Part shown: positions 47,557 through 56,794 of the stretch, in pieces
Layout of the letters: the number at the start of each line of letters is the position of its first letter
Numbering within the stretch: the stretch's first letter is position 1
NCBI RefSeq assembly: GCF_006717095.1
Contig: NZ_VFQE01000001.1
Span: forward strand, 3,534,001-3,598,000
DNA length: 64,000 nucleotides
Direction of reading: 5' to 3'
DNA from: Blastococcus colisei
GTDB taxonomy: Bacteria > Actinomycetota > Actinomycetes > Mycobacteriales > Geodermatophilaceae
The notes under the pieces: model-generated
What the model was told of the DNA's origin: nothing
Seen by the model: the letters and a program-made list of their open reading frames with translations, nothing else
The model's database searches: none
Made by a program: the position numbers and the translations under genes

Positions 47557-48631
47557 CGGCGTCCTGCGCCGACTGGTCGACGAGCCGGCCGGCGTGACCG
47601 ACGACGACCGCGCCCACGTGGCCTCCTGCCCGGCCTGCCTGCGCGCGCTGGACAGCGCCCGCGCCGACGCCCGGCTGGTCGGCTCCGCGCTGGCGGCGCC
47701 TCGGACCGGCGACGTCGACACCGACGCGGCCTGGGCGCGGCTCTCGTCGGCGGCCTCGGCCACCACCACGCCCGCGTTCCGCCCGGCACCCACCGCCGCA
47801 CGCCGGCGCTGGGGGTCGGCGGTGCGGCGGCCCGCGGCCGCCGCGCTCGGCGCGGTGGTGATCCTGACCGGCGCCGGCGTCGCTGCGGCCAACGACTGGC
47901 TGCCGATCTTCCAGACCGAGCGCGTCGACCCCGTCGAGGTGACCGCCACCGATCTGGTCCAGGTGCCCGACCTCTCCGCGTACGGCGACCTGCAGATCAC
48001 GCAGGACCCTGAACCGGGGCAGGTGGCCGACGCCGAGACCGCGCGCGAGCGGACCGGTCTCGCCGTCCCCGAGGTCGCCGACCTGCCCGAGGGCGTGACC
48101 GGGGAGCCGACCTACCAGGTCGCCGGCGTCGCCGAGGCGACGTTCACCTTCTCGGCCGACAAGGCCGCCCGGGCCGCGGCCGCCGAGGGCGAGGTCCTGC
48201 CGCCCCCGCCGGCCGGGCTGGACGGCAGCCAGCTGCGGCTGCAGGCGGGCCCCGGTGTCGCGGCGATGTGGTCGCAGCCGACCGGGGTGCCGACTCTCGT
48301 CGTCGCCCGGGTCGGCGCTCCGACGGTCTACTCGTCGGGCGTGCCGTTCGAGACGGTCCGCGACTACCTGCTGTCCCTGCCCGGCCTGCCGGAGGGGCTC
48401 GCGGACCAGCTGCGCACGCTCTCGGCGGACGGCGGGACGCTGCCCCTGCCCGTCCCGGCGGAGCTGGTGACCAGCTCCACGGCCGACGTCGGCGGTGCGG
48501 AGGCCACCGTGCTCACCTCCCGCAACGGACTGTTCGCCGGCGTGGTCTGGGTGGAGGACGGCGTGATGACCGGCGTGGCCGGGTCGCTGAGTGCCGACGA
48601 GCTCCTGTCGGTCGCCCGTGACCTGGGCTGA
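47540..48631 (+). CDS. membrane anti-sigma factor with zinc-binding motif
   Basis: A 363-residue partner of the preceding ECF sigma factor. The N-terminal cytoplasmic part carries a short H-x3-C-x2-C zinc anti-sigma motif (HVASCPACL, about residues 28-36). One membrane helix (about 96-114, AAALGAVVILTGAGVAAAN) leads to a 245-residue extracytoplasmic domain of unknown fold, probably the sensor. The start overlaps the sigma gene, and the stop is 19 bp from the ABC transporter ATPase. The transporter may be a target of this sigma factor (inference). Confidence 0.85.
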   Translation: MRHPSDGVLRRLVDEPAGVTDDDRAHVASCPACLRALDSARADARLVGSALAAPRTGDVDTDAAWARLSSAASATTTPAFRPAPTAARRRWGSAVRRPAAAALGAVVILTGAGVAAANDWLPIFQTERVDPVEVTATDLVQVPDLSAYGDLQITQDPEPGQVADAETARERTGLAVPEVADLPEGVTGEPTYQVAGVAEATFTFSADKAARAAAAEGEVLPPPPAGLDGSQLRLQAGPGVAAMWSQPTGVPTLVVARVGAPTVYSSGVPFETVRDYLLSLPGLPEGLADQLRTLSADGGTLPLPVPAELVTSSTADVGGAEATVLTSRNGLFAGVVWVEDGVMTGVAGSLSADELLSVARDLG

Positions 48632-48650
48632 CGCCGCTACCGTCCGCGGG

Positions 48651-49607
48651 ATGACCCCTTCCGGCTCGTCGGTGGAGCTCGCCGACCTCCCGCCGTCCCC
48701 GGCGGTCTGGTGCTCCGGGCTGCGCAAGCGGTACGGACGCCGGACCGCCGTCGACGACGTGTCCTTCTCCGTGGCCCGCGGCGAGGTGCTCGGCCTGCTG
48801 GGCCCCAACGGCGCCGGCAAGACCAGCGTCATCAAGATGCTGCTGGGCCTCGTCCGGCCCGACGCCGGCGAGGTGCTGCTGCTCGGGCGGCGAGCGTCCG
48901 ACCCTCGATCCCGCAGCGCCGTCGGGTACCTGCCGGAGCTCTTCCGCTACCAGCCGTGGCTGACCCCGACCGAGGTGCTGGACCTGCACGTCCGGCTGGC
49001 CAGGTCCGACGTGCCCCCGGCCGAGCGGCGGGAGTGCCTGGCGCTCGTCGGGCTGGCCGGCCGCGCGGGCGACCGCTTGGGCGGGTTCTCCAAGGGCATG
49101 CAGCAACGGCTCGGCCTCGCCGTCGCGCTGGTCGCCCGGCCCGAGCTGGTCGTGCTCGACGAGCCCACGAGCGCGCTGGACCCGATCGGCCGGGTCGACG
49201 TCCGCGACCTCGTGCTCTCGCTGAAGTCCCGCGGCGTCGCCGTGCTGCTCAACTCGCACCTCATCGGCGAGGTGGAGCGCGTGTGCGACCGGGTGGTGAT
49301 CCTCGACGAGGGCCGGGTGGCGGCGTCGGGCACCCTGGCCGAGCTGCTCGGTCAGCGGGAGGTCCGGCTGCGGCTGGCCGGGGTCGACGGACGGGCGGAG
49401 GACCGGCTGCGGGCGGCTGGCTCGCTCGCGCACAGCGGCGACTGGTTCACCGTGCAGCTCTCCGCAGACGACGACGGCGTCACCGTCCCGGACCTGGTAC
49501 GCGACCTCGTCGGCCTCGGCGTCCGCGTGCACGCCGTCGAGCCGGTGCGGATCAGCCTGGAGGAACGGCTGCTCGCCGTCCTCCGGCATGAGGAGGTCAG
49601 TCCGTGA
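48651..49607 (+). CDS. ABC transporter ATP-binding protein
   Basis: ATPase of 318 residues for a two-gene ABC exporter. Walker A is GPNGAGKTS, the signature is LGGFSKGMQQRL, Walker B is LVVLDEPTSALDP, and the H-loop is in LNSHLIGEVE. The C-terminal 90 residues are the accessory domain typical of CcmA/NatA-like exporters. The ATG is 19 bp after the anti-sigma stop, and the stop overlaps the permease start as GTGA. The substrate is unknown. Confidence 0.92.
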   Translation: MTPSGSSVELADLPPSPAVWCSGLRKRYGRRTAVDDVSFSVARGEVLGLLGPNGAGKTSVIKMLLGLVRPDAGEVLLLGRRASDPRSRSAVGYLPELFRYQPWLTPTEVLDLHVRLARSDVPPAERRECLALVGLAGRAGDRLGGFSKGMQQRLGLAVALVARPELVVLDEPTSALDPIGRVDVRDLVLSLKSRGVAVLLNSHLIGEVERVCDRVVILDEGRVAASGTLAELLGQREVRLRLAGVDGRAEDRLRAAGSLAHSGDWFTVQLSADDDGVTVPDLVRDLVGLGVRVHAVEPVRISLEERLLAVLRHEEVSP

Positions 49608-50452
49608 TCGTGCTGACCGTCGCCGGGCTCACCCTGCGCGAGGCGTTCCGGCGGCGGGTCGTCTGGGCGCTCCTGGTCCTGACCGTGGCGCTGCTCGTGC
49701 TCAGCGGCTGGGGCTTCTCGAAACTGATCGGCCTGGACACCGAGCTGGGCACCATGACCAGCGGCGAGGCCCGCCTCGTGGCCTCGCTGCTGCTCAACCT
49801 GATCATGTTCGGGTTCAGCCTCATCGCCGCGATCGGCACCGCATTCCTCGCTGGGCCGACGCTCGCGGGCGAGGTGGAGTCGGGGCAGGCACTGGCGATC
49901 CTCGCGCGACCGGTCCGCCGATCGTCGGTCCTGCTCGGCAAATGGCTGGGCCTGCTCACCTTCGGCTGCGGCTACGTGGTCCTGGCCGGTCTCGCGCAGC
50001 TGCTCATCGTGCGTGCGGTGGTCGGCTACTGGCCTCCGGCACCTGCCTCGGGCCTCGCGCTGCTCGCGGCCGAGACGGTCGTGCTGCTGACGCTGGCCCT
50101 CCTGCTGTCCAGCGTCGTCTCGCCGATGGCGTCCGGGATCGTCGCCGTCGGCCTCTTCGGGGCGACCTGGGTCGCCGGTGTGGTCGGCGGCATCGGCGGG
50201 GCCCTGGGCAACGAGGGCGTCGAGCGCGTCGGCACCGTGTCCCGGGTCCTGCTGCCCACCGACGGCCTGTGGCGCGGCGCCATGAACGCGTTCCAGGACC
50301 CGATCGCACTGGTCCAGATGGGTCCTGGGGAGGGCGGGTTCCCGTTCCTGGCCGAGGCGCCGCTGGCGCCGGCCTACCTGGCATGGGCCGTGGTGTGGAT
50401 CGCCGTGATCCTGGGGCTGACCGCCCTCTCCTTCCAGCGCCGGGACATCTAG
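49604..50452 (+). CDS. ABC transporter permease (ABC-2 type)
   Basis: Membrane subunit of 282 residues with about six helices (e.g. VVWALLVLTVALLVLSGWGF, LLLNLIMFGFSLIAAIGTAFL). GEVESGQALAILARPVRRSSVLLGKW matches ABC-2 permeases of the NosY/CcmB-like group. With the preceding ATPase it forms a half-size exporter. GTG overlaps the ATPase stop. It lies at the end of the sigma/anti-sigma/ABC unit. Confidence 0.88.
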   Translation: MIVLTVAGLTLREAFRRRVVWALLVLTVALLVLSGWGFSKLIGLDTELGTMTSGEARLVASLLLNLIMFGFSLIAAIGTAFLAGPTLAGEVESGQALAILARPVRRSSVLLGKWLGLLTFGCGYVVLAGLAQLLIVRAVVGYWPPAPASGLALLAAETVVLLTLALLLSSVVSPMASGIVAVGLFGATWVAGVVGGIGGALGNEGVERVGTVSRVLLPTDGLWRGAMNAFQDPIALVQMGPGEGGFPFLAEAPLAPAYLAWAVVWIAVILGLTALSFQRRDI

Positions 50453-50549
50453 CGTCCGTCTCCGCGCACTCGCGGCCCCCGACGACGATGAATCCGGCCG
50501 TGGTTCGCGGTCTTCTCTGCCACCCGATCCGCACGCGAAGGGGAGCACC

Positions 50550-51128
50550 ATGACCGCGATCTACACCTTCGACGTCTTCTGCAGCCTCGACGGCTTCGGC
50601 GCCGCCGGCGGCGACTGGACCGGTTACTGGGGCAAGCAGGGCCCCGAGCTGCTCGAACGCCGCCTCGCGATCTACGACCAGGACCAGCGGATGGTCTTCG
50701 GGGCCCACACCTTCCGCGCCTTCGTGCGGATGCTGGCCGAGAGCACCGAGGAGGCCGAGGTCCGGGACCCGTGGGTCACCCGCATGCGGAACCTCCCCGC
50801 AACGGTGGTGTCGACGACGCTGGACGGCCCCCTCGACTGGCCGGACGCGACCCTCGTGCGCGGCGACGCCGTCGACGTCGTCGCACGGCTCAGGGAGGAG
50901 TCCGAGCTGCCGTTGCGCTCGCACGGCAGCCTGTCGATGAACCGGGCGCTGATGGCCGCCGGCCTGGTCGACCGCGTCCAGGTGACGATCTTCCCGGTCA
51001 TCACCGGTCGGACCGGGGTGGAACCTATCTTCGGGGGTGCGGCCGACTTCGACCTCGAGCTGATCGGGAGCCGGACGCTCGACGGCCGCATCCAGGAGCT
51101 CGTCTACCAGCCCACCCTGCACGTCTGA
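50550..51128 (+). CDS. dihydrofolate reductase family protein (RibD C-terminal-like)
   Basis: A 192-residue Rossmann-like reductase of the DHFR/RibD-C superfamily common in actinobacteria. It begins IYTFDVFCSLDGFGA and ends with the VTIFPVITGRTGVEPIFGG segment typical of the group. These proteins probably bind NADPH; their substrates are rarely known and this is unlikely to be the housekeeping FolA. ATG at 50550 follows AGGGGAG. Confidence 0.85.
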   Translation: MTAIYTFDVFCSLDGFGAAGGDWTGYWGKQGPELLERRLAIYDQDQRMVFGAHTFRAFVRMLAESTEEAEVRDPWVTRMRNLPATVVSTTLDGPLDWPDATLVRGDAVDVVARLREESELPLRSHGSLSMNRALMAAGLVDRVQVTIFPVITGRTGVEPIFGGAADFDLELIGSRTLDGRIQELVYQPTLHV

Positions 51129-51281
51129 CGGAACACCCCGCCAGACTCGCAGCCATCGTTGGCAACGTCCGAGATTCTCGGACAGCCGAGCCTCCCGAGT
51201 CCTGCCATCCTCTCTTCGACGGCGCAACGTTGGCCGGTACTCGATGTGCAGGGCTCGGCGGATCACGACAGAGGAGGTCGC

Positions 51282-52916
51282 ATGAGCACGACGGCGGGGG
51301 GAGCCACGGAGCAGGCTGACGAGGAGCGCCGCCGCGGCGGTTTCAGCTCCCGGCGCGTCTTCATCCTGGCGGCGATCGGGTCGGCTGTCGGACTCGGCAA
51401 CATCTGGCGGTTTCCCTACGTCGCCTACGAGAACGGCGGCGGCGCCTTCGTGGTGCCCTACCTGGTCGCACTGCTGACCGCCGGCATCCCGTTCCTGCTG
51501 CTCGACTACGCGATCGGCCACCGCCACCGCGGCTCCGCGCCGCTCTCCTTCGCCCGGCTGCGCCGCGGCACCGAGGGGTTCGGCTGGTGGCAGGTGGCCA
51601 TCTGCGCCGTCATCGCCGTCTACTACGCCGCGGTGCTGGCCTGGGCGCTGCGCTACACGTTCTTCTCGCTCGACGAGGCGTGGGGCGCCGACCCCGAAGG
51701 GTTCTTCTTCGGCGAGTTCCTCCAGGCCGGTGACGTCGAGGTCACCGCCGACGTGGTGCCCGGGGTGCTCGTCCCCCTCCTGGTCGTCTGGCTGGCCGTA
51801 CTCGTGATCATGGCCCTCGGCGTCCAGCGCGGGATCGGTGCGACCTCGCTGATCTTCATCCCGGTGCTGGTGCTCGCCTTCGCCGTCCTCGTGGTGCAGG
51901 CGCTGCTGCTGCCGGGCGCAGGAGCCGGCCTCGACGCGCTGTTCACGCCCGACTGGTCGGCGCTCACCTCGGCCTCGGTCTGGGCCGCCGCGTTCGGCCA
52001 GATCTTCTTCTCCCTGTCGATCGGCTTCGGCATCATGATCACGTACGCCTCGTACGTCCGCCGCCGCGAGGACATGATCGGCTCCGGCCTCGTCGTCGGC
52101 TTCTCGAACTCCAGTTTCGAGCTGCTCGCCGGCATCGGCGTCTTCGCCGCCCTCGGCTTCATGGCCCAGTCCGGCGGGGTCGCGGTGGGCGAGGTCGCCA
52201 GCGACGGGATCGGGCTGGCCTTCATCGCCTTCCCGACGATCATCAGCGAGGCCCCGGCCGGTGCCCTCATCGGCGTCCTGTTCTTCGGGTCGCTGGTCAT
52301 CGCCGGCATCACCTCGCTGATCAGTGTCATCGAGGTCGTGATCTCCGCCGTCCGCGACAAGCTCGACACCAGCCGGCTCACCGCGACCCTCGCGGTCGTC
52401 GTTCCCACCGCGGTGCTGAGCCTGGTGCTCTTCAGCACGACGAGCGGCATCTACGTGCTCGACGTCGTCGACCACTTCGTCAACCAGTACGGCATCCTCG
52501 TCGTGGCGCTGCTGAGCATGCTGGTCGTCGCGTGGGTGCTCCGGGCCCTGCCCAGGCTCGGCGAGCACCTCAACGTCCACGGCCGGCCCCGGGTCGGCAC
52601 CGGCTGGCGGGTGCTGACGAGCGTCGTCGCCCCCACGGCCTTGGCCGTCGTGCTCGTCCTCGCGGTGCGGGACGACCTCGCCGCGCCGTACGGGGACTAC
52701 CCCGGCTGGCTGCTGCTGATCTTCGGCTGGCTGATGGTCGTGGCGCTGCCGCTGATCGGCTTCCTGCTCGCCCGGCTGAAGTGGCGCGCCGGCACCCACC
52801 TGGACGGGCCGCCACCCGGCTCCGACCCGGCGGCGCCGTTGCACGCCACCAGCCCGACGGACCGGACCCTCCGGAACCGGCCGGTGAGCGGGCACGACGA
52901 GGGAGGACCCCGATGA
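51282..52916 (+). CDS. metP: sodium-dependent amino-acid importer (NSS family, MetP-like)
   Basis: Neurotransmitter:sodium symporter-type transporter of 544 residues with about 12 helices. The Na+/substrate site region GSAVGLGNIWRFPYVAYENGGGAF is near the N-terminus, and GQIFFSLSIGFGIMITYASY is helix 6-like. A directly following tiny membrane gene (metS) marks it as the large subunit of a MetPS-type methionine/alanine importer. ATG at 51282 follows GAGGAGG. The stop overlaps the metS start (ATGA). Confidence 0.9.
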   Translation: MSTTAGGATEQADEERRRGGFSSRRVFILAAIGSAVGLGNIWRFPYVAYENGGGAFVVPYLVALLTAGIPFLLLDYAIGHRHRGSAPLSFARLRRGTEGFGWWQVAICAVIAVYYAAVLAWALRYTFFSLDEAWGADPEGFFFGEFLQAGDVEVTADVVPGVLVPLLVVWLAVLVIMALGVQRGIGATSLIFIPVLVLAFAVLVVQALLLPGAGAGLDALFTPDWSALTSASVWAAAFGQIFFSLSIGFGIMITYASYVRRREDMIGSGLVVGFSNSSFELLAGIGVFAALGFMAQSGGVAVGEVASDGIGLAFIAFPTIISEAPAGALIGVLFFGSLVIAGITSLISVIEVVISAVRDKLDTSRLTATLAVVVPTAVLSLVLFSTTSGIYVLDVVDHFVNQYGILVVALLSMLVVAWVLRALPRLGEHLNVHGRPRVGTGWRVLTSVVAPTALAVVLVLAVRDDLAAPYGDYPGWLLLIFGWLMVVALPLIGFLLARLKWRAGTHLDGPPPGSDPAAPLHATSPTDRTLRNRPVSGHDEGGPR

Positions 52917-53047
52917 GCACGTCCGCGATCGTGATGATGCTGGTGGCGATGGCCGTGATCTGGGGCGGCCTCACCCTGGCCGTGGTCAGCCTGCTGCGCC
53001 ACGGCGCCGTCGAGGACCGCGCCGGGGATCTGCGCCGCGACCTCTGA
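52913..53047 (+). CDS. metS: MetS-like NSS transporter small subunit
   Basis: A 44-residue single-helix membrane protein ([21 protein letters not shown]) with a charged tail, matching the small subunit of methionine/alanine NSS importers. Its ATG overlaps the stop of the large subunit. A terminator-like repeat begins at its stop codon. Confidence 0.85.
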   Translation: MSTSAIVMMLVAMAVIWGGLTLAVVSLLRHGAVEDRAGDLRRDL

Positions 53048-53105
53048 GAAAGGACCCCGTCCTCCCCACCCTTCGCACGCTCAGGGCGAGCCCCGGGACG
53101 GGGCC
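53045..53105. repeat. terminator-like repeat element, copy 2
   Basis: Begins at the metS TGA and matches 25141-25200 over most of its length. CCCCGTCC (53055-53062) pairs with GGACGGGG (53096-53103) around an inner CCCTTCGCACGCTCAGGG loop. Likely terminator. Confidence 0.65.
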
Positions 53106-53192
53106 GGTGCGCGCCTTCGGTGGGCTCGCCGCCGGGCCGAACCGGGGTGGGAAGCCTGGCCGTCACCTGCCGGGGATAGCGTCGGGGTCGAC

Positions 53193-55796
53193 ATGAGTGC
53201 CCTGCCTGCCCCGTCCGAGTCCGCCCTGCGCCGTGCGCTCACCCGCGCCGAGCGCGGGGTCACCCTCGACCCCGTCGAGGCGGAGACACTCCTGCACGCC
53301 CGCGGGCTCGGCGAGCGCGAGCCGCTGGACCGGCTGCTGACCGCCGCCGGCCGGGTGCGGGACGCCGGGCTCGCCTCCGCCGGACGCCCGGGTGTGGTGA
53401 CCTACAGCCGCAAGGTGTTCATCCCGCTCACCCACCTGTGCCGCGACCGCTGCCACTACTGCACGTTCGTCACGACGCCGGGGCAGCTGCGTGCCCAGGG
53501 GAAGGCCCCCTACCTCTCCCCCGACGAGGTGCTCGACATCGCGCGGGCGGGCGCGGCGATGGGCTGCAAGGAGGCGCTGTTCACCCTCGGCGACCGCCCC
53601 GAGGACCGCTGGCCGGTCGCGGCCGAGTGGCTGGAGGCGCACGGCTTCGACTCGACGCTGGGCTACCTGCGGGCGATGGCGATCCGCGTGCTCGAGGAGA
53701 CCGGGCTGCTCCCCCACCTCAACCCGGGCGTGCTGACCTGGGAGGAGATCCAGCGGCTCAAGCCGGTCTCCGCCTCGATGGGGATGATGCTGGAGACGAC
53801 AGCGACGCGCCTGTGGTCGGAGCCCGGCGGCCCGCACTTCGGGTCGCCGGACAAGGACCCCGCCGTCCGCCTCCGGGTGCTGGAGGACGCCGGGCGCTCC
53901 GCCGTCCCGTTCACCACCGGCGTGCTGCTCGGCATCGGCGAGGACTACGCCGAGCGGGTGGACGCCGTCGGCGCGATCCGGGCCGCAGCACTTCGGCACG
54001 GGCACGTTCAGGAGGTCATCGTCCAGAACTTCCGGGCCAAGCCGCGCACGGCGATGCAGGCGCACGACGACCTGGAGCTGCAGGAGTACGTCGCGGCCGT
54101 CGCCGTCACCCGGCTGCTGCTCGGCCCGAAGGCACGGGTGCAGGCGCCGCCCAACCTGTCGGACTCCACCGAGCTCGGGCTGCTGCTCCGCGCCGGGGTC
54201 GACGACTGGGGCGGGGTCTCACCGCTGACCCCCGACCACGTGAACCCCGAGCGCCCGTGGCCGAACATCGACAAGCTGGCGGCGCTCTCGGCCGAGGCCG
54301 GCTTCGAGCTGCGCGAGCGGCTGGCCGCCCAGCCGCCGTACGTGCGGCAGTCCGAGCCGTGGCTGGACCCGCGGGTGCGCCCGCACGTGTCCGCGCTGGC
54401 CGGTCCGGACGGGCTGGCGGTCGAGGGCCGGATCCCGGCCGGTCTGCCGTGGCAGGAACCCGACGAGGCGTGGACGTCGTCGGGGCGGGTGGACCTGCAC
54501 GTGGAGGTCGACACCGTCGGGCGCACCTCGGACCGGCGCAGCGACTTCGACGCCGTCTACGGCGACTGGTCGGAGCTGCGCTCCCGCACGGAGAGCGCCC
54601 GGGACGGGCACTCGACGGCGTTGGCCGCCGGCGACCGCGAGGTGCTGGCCGCCCTGCTGCACGCCGAACGCGACCCGGCCGGGCTCTCCGCCGCCGAGTA
54701 CCTGGCGCTCCTGGGCGCCGACGGCAGCGACCTGGAGCACCTGTGCGCCCTGGCCGACGCCGTCCGTGCCGACGTCAACGGCGACGACGTCACCTACGTG
54801 GTGAACCGGAACATCAACTTCACCAACGTCTGCTACACCGGCTGCCGGTTCTGCGCCTTCGCCCAGCGACGCACCGACGCCGACGCCTACACGCTGTCGA
54901 TGGCCCAGGTCGGCGACCGGGTCGACGAGGCGTGGGCCGCCGGGGCGACCGAGATCTGCATGCAGGGCGGCATCCACCCCGACCTGCCCGGGACGGCGTA
55001 CTTCGAGCTCGCCCGCGAGGTGAAGCAACGGCAGCCCGGCATCCACCTGCACGCGTTCTCACCCATGGAGATCGTGAACGGCGCCGCGCGGACGGGGCTG
55101 TCGTTCCGCGACTTCCTGACCGAGGCCAAGGCCGCGGGTCTGGATTCGATCCCCGGGACGGCGGCGGAAATCCTCGACGACGACGTCCGCTGGGTGCTCA
55201 CCAAGGGCAAGCTGCCGACGGCGACCTGGCTGGAGATCATCCGGACGGCGCACGAGGTCGGGATCCCGACGACGTCGACGATGATGTACGGACACGTCGA
55301 CACCCCGGCGCACTGGGTCGGGCACCTGCGCACGCTCAGCCGCCTGCAGGACGAAACGGGCGGCTTCACCGAGTTCGTGCTGCTGCCGTTCGTGCACCAC
55401 AACTCGCCGATCTACCTGGCCGGCGTCGCGCGGCCCGGGCCGACGGTGCGGGAGAACCGGGCGGTGCACGCGGTCGCGCGGCTGTTGCTTCACGGCCGGA
55501 TCCCGAACATCCAGACGTCGTGGGTGAAGCTCGCCGAGGCCGGCACCAAGGCGGTGCTGCGGGGCGGGGCCAACGACCTCGGCGGCACGCTGATGGAGGA
55601 GACGATCAGCCGGATGGCCGGCAGCGAGAACGGCTCGCTGAAGACCATCGCCGAGCTGGAGGCGATGGCCGCCGCGATCGGCCGGCCGGCCCGTCAGCGG
55701 ACGACGGAGTACGGGACCCCGTCCGCAGAGCGCCTGGCCACGGCCCGCTCCGACGAGGGCCGCCGCCGGCTCACCCTGTCGATCACGCCGTCCTGA
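53193..55796 (+). CDS. fbiC: FO synthase, fused CofG-CofH
   Basis: Makes the deazaflavin FO, the chromophore of coenzyme F420, from tyrosine and 5-amino-6-ribitylaminouracil. The 867-residue chain fuses two radical-SAM enzymes. The CofG half has CRDRCHYC starting at residue 83, and the CofH half has CYTGCRFC starting at residue 547; each is a CX3CX2C motif binding a 4Fe-4S cluster. The fused form is typical of actinobacteria. ATG at 53193. It is followed by an imperfect hairpin and a convergent FNT gene. Confidence 0.97.
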   Translation: MSALPAPSESALRRALTRAERGVTLDPVEAETLLHARGLGEREPLDRLLTAAGRVRDAGLASAGRPGVVTYSRKVFIPLTHLCRDRCHYCTFVTTPGQLRAQGKAPYLSPDEVLDIARAGAAMGCKEALFTLGDRPEDRWPVAAEWLEAHGFDSTLGYLRAMAIRVLEETGLLPHLNPGVLTWEEIQRLKPVSASMGMMLETTATRLWSEPGGPHFGSPDKDPAVRLRVLEDAGRSAVPFTTGVLLGIGEDYAERVDAVGAIRAAALRHGHVQEVIVQNFRAKPRTAMQAHDDLELQEYVAAVAVTRLLLGPKARVQAPPNLSDSTELGLLLRAGVDDWGGVSPLTPDHVNPERPWPNIDKLAALSAEAGFELRERLAAQPPYVRQSEPWLDPRVRPHVSALAGPDGLAVEGRIPAGLPWQEPDEAWTSSGRVDLHVEVDTVGRTSDRRSDFDAVYGDWSELRSRTESARDGHSTALAAGDREVLAALLHAERDPAGLSAAEYLALLGADGSDLEHLCALADAVRADVNGDDVTYVVNRNINFTNVCYTGCRFCAFAQRRTDADAYTLSMAQVGDRVDEAWAAGATEICMQGGIHPDLPGTAYFELAREVKQRQPGIHLHAFSPMEIVNGAARTGLSFRDFLTEAKAAGLDSIPGTAAEILDDDVRWVLTKGKLPTATWLEIIRTAHEVGIPTTSTMMYGHVDTPAHWVGHLRTLSRLQDETGGFTEFVLLPFVHHNSPIYLAGVARPGPTVRENRAVHAVARLLLHGRIPNIQTSWVKLAEAGTKAVLRGGANDLGGTLMEETISRMAGSENGSLKTIAELEAMAAAIGRPARQRTTEYGTPSAERLATARSDEGRRRLTLSITPS

Positions 55797-55874
55797 GGCC
55801 GTCCGCGCGAACAGTGGGCGCCGATGAGCAGTTTCGGGCCGCGAACTGCCCATCCGCGCACACCGTCGGCACGG
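55797..55874. terminator. imperfect hairpin between convergent fbiC and FNT genes
   Basis: GCAGTT (about 55830-55835) and AACTGC (about 55846-55851) form the core of a longer imperfect inverted structure spanning the 78-bp gap. A bidirectional terminator is likely; pairing outside the core is broken by mismatches. Confidence 0.45.
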
Positions 55875-56723
55875 TCAGGCACGCTCGGCGGGCTCCTGGT
55901 CCGCCGCCGCGGGCTCCTCCGGCTTGTCCTTGAGGAACAGGTACCAGTAGCTCGTCGCCACGAAGATGACCGCGCCGACCAGGTTCCCCGTTCCGGCGAG
56001 CAGCCAGTTCAGCAGGGCGTCGCCCCAACCGAGATCGGGAACGCCGGCGAAGATCGCAGCCGGGATGAAGAACATGTTGGCGACCACGTGGTCGAAGCCC
56101 ATCGCGACGAACGCCATGATGGGGAAGAAGAGGGCGAGGATCTTCCCGGACACCGTCGTCGCGGCCAGCGACATCCACACCGCCAGGCAGACCAGCCAGT
56201 TGCACCCCACCCCGCGCAGGAACGTCTCCCACGCGGTGTGCCCGCCCGCCTTGCCCTGGGCGATCTCGGCCAGCCGGTCGTAGGTCAGCCCGCTGCTCCC
56301 GGTCGCGCCGGCGTCGCCGATGACCCCGGTCTGCACGGACAGGAAGTACGCCACGAACAGCGCGCCGATGAGGTTGCCGAGCAGCACCAGCGTCAGGTTC
56401 TTGGCGACGTCTCCCACGCCGATCTTGCCCCGCATCGCGCTGAGCGGGACGAGCAGCATGTTGCCGGTCGCCAGATCCGAGCCGGCGATGAGCACCAGCA
56501 CCAGGCCGAGGGTGAAGGCGATGCCGGTGAAGAGCGTCGGCAGCGTGCCCCACGTCCCGGGATCCAGCCCCGCGGAGACGGTGATCGCCACCAGCCCACC
56601 GAACGCGATGTACGCGCCGGCCAGGAAGGCACTGACCAGCACCCGGTCCCAGGTGCGCCGGGTCTTCTTGGCTCCGGTCTCTGTCGCGACCTGCGCCATC
56701 TCTGCTGGTTCACGTGCGGACAC
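55875..56723 (-). CDS. formate/nitrite transporter (FNT) family channel
   Basis: Membrane channel of 282 residues with six or seven helices. FNT features include GLVLVLIAGSDLATGNM, RGVGCNWLVCLAVWMS and the central-pore His in FDHVVANMFFIP (usually EHVVANM, here Asp before His). FNT proteins pass formate, nitrite, hydrosulfide or other small monocarboxylates. GTG at 56723 has GGGAGG upstream, better than the internal ATG at 56699. It follows the HAD gene by 71 bp in the same direction and may be the last gene of the carboxylase operon. Confidence 0.9.
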   Translation of the reverse strand: MSAREPAEMAQVATETGAKKTRRTWDRVLVSAFLAGAYIAFGGLVAITVSAGLDPGTWGTLPTLFTGIAFTLGLVLVLIAGSDLATGNMLLVPLSAMRGKIGVGDVAKNLTLVLLGNLIGALFVAYFLSVQTGVIGDAGATGSSGLTYDRLAEIAQGKAGGHTAWETFLRGVGCNWLVCLAVWMSLAATTVSGKILALFFPIMAFVAMGFDHVVANMFFIPAAIFAGVPDLGWGDALLNWLLAGTGNLVGAVIFVATSYWYLFLKDKPEEPAAADQEPAERA

Positions 56724-56794
56724 CGAAGCCTCCCGAGGTCGGACCGACAGTCGAGGGCGGTAGTGCCCGCTCGGCGACCGGTCCACGCCCGGCT

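Noticed and set aside
50004-52895. 963-aa minus-strand open frame
   Set aside because: Antisense to the ABC permease, DHFR-like and MetP genes; Asp/Gln/Arg-rich nonsense.
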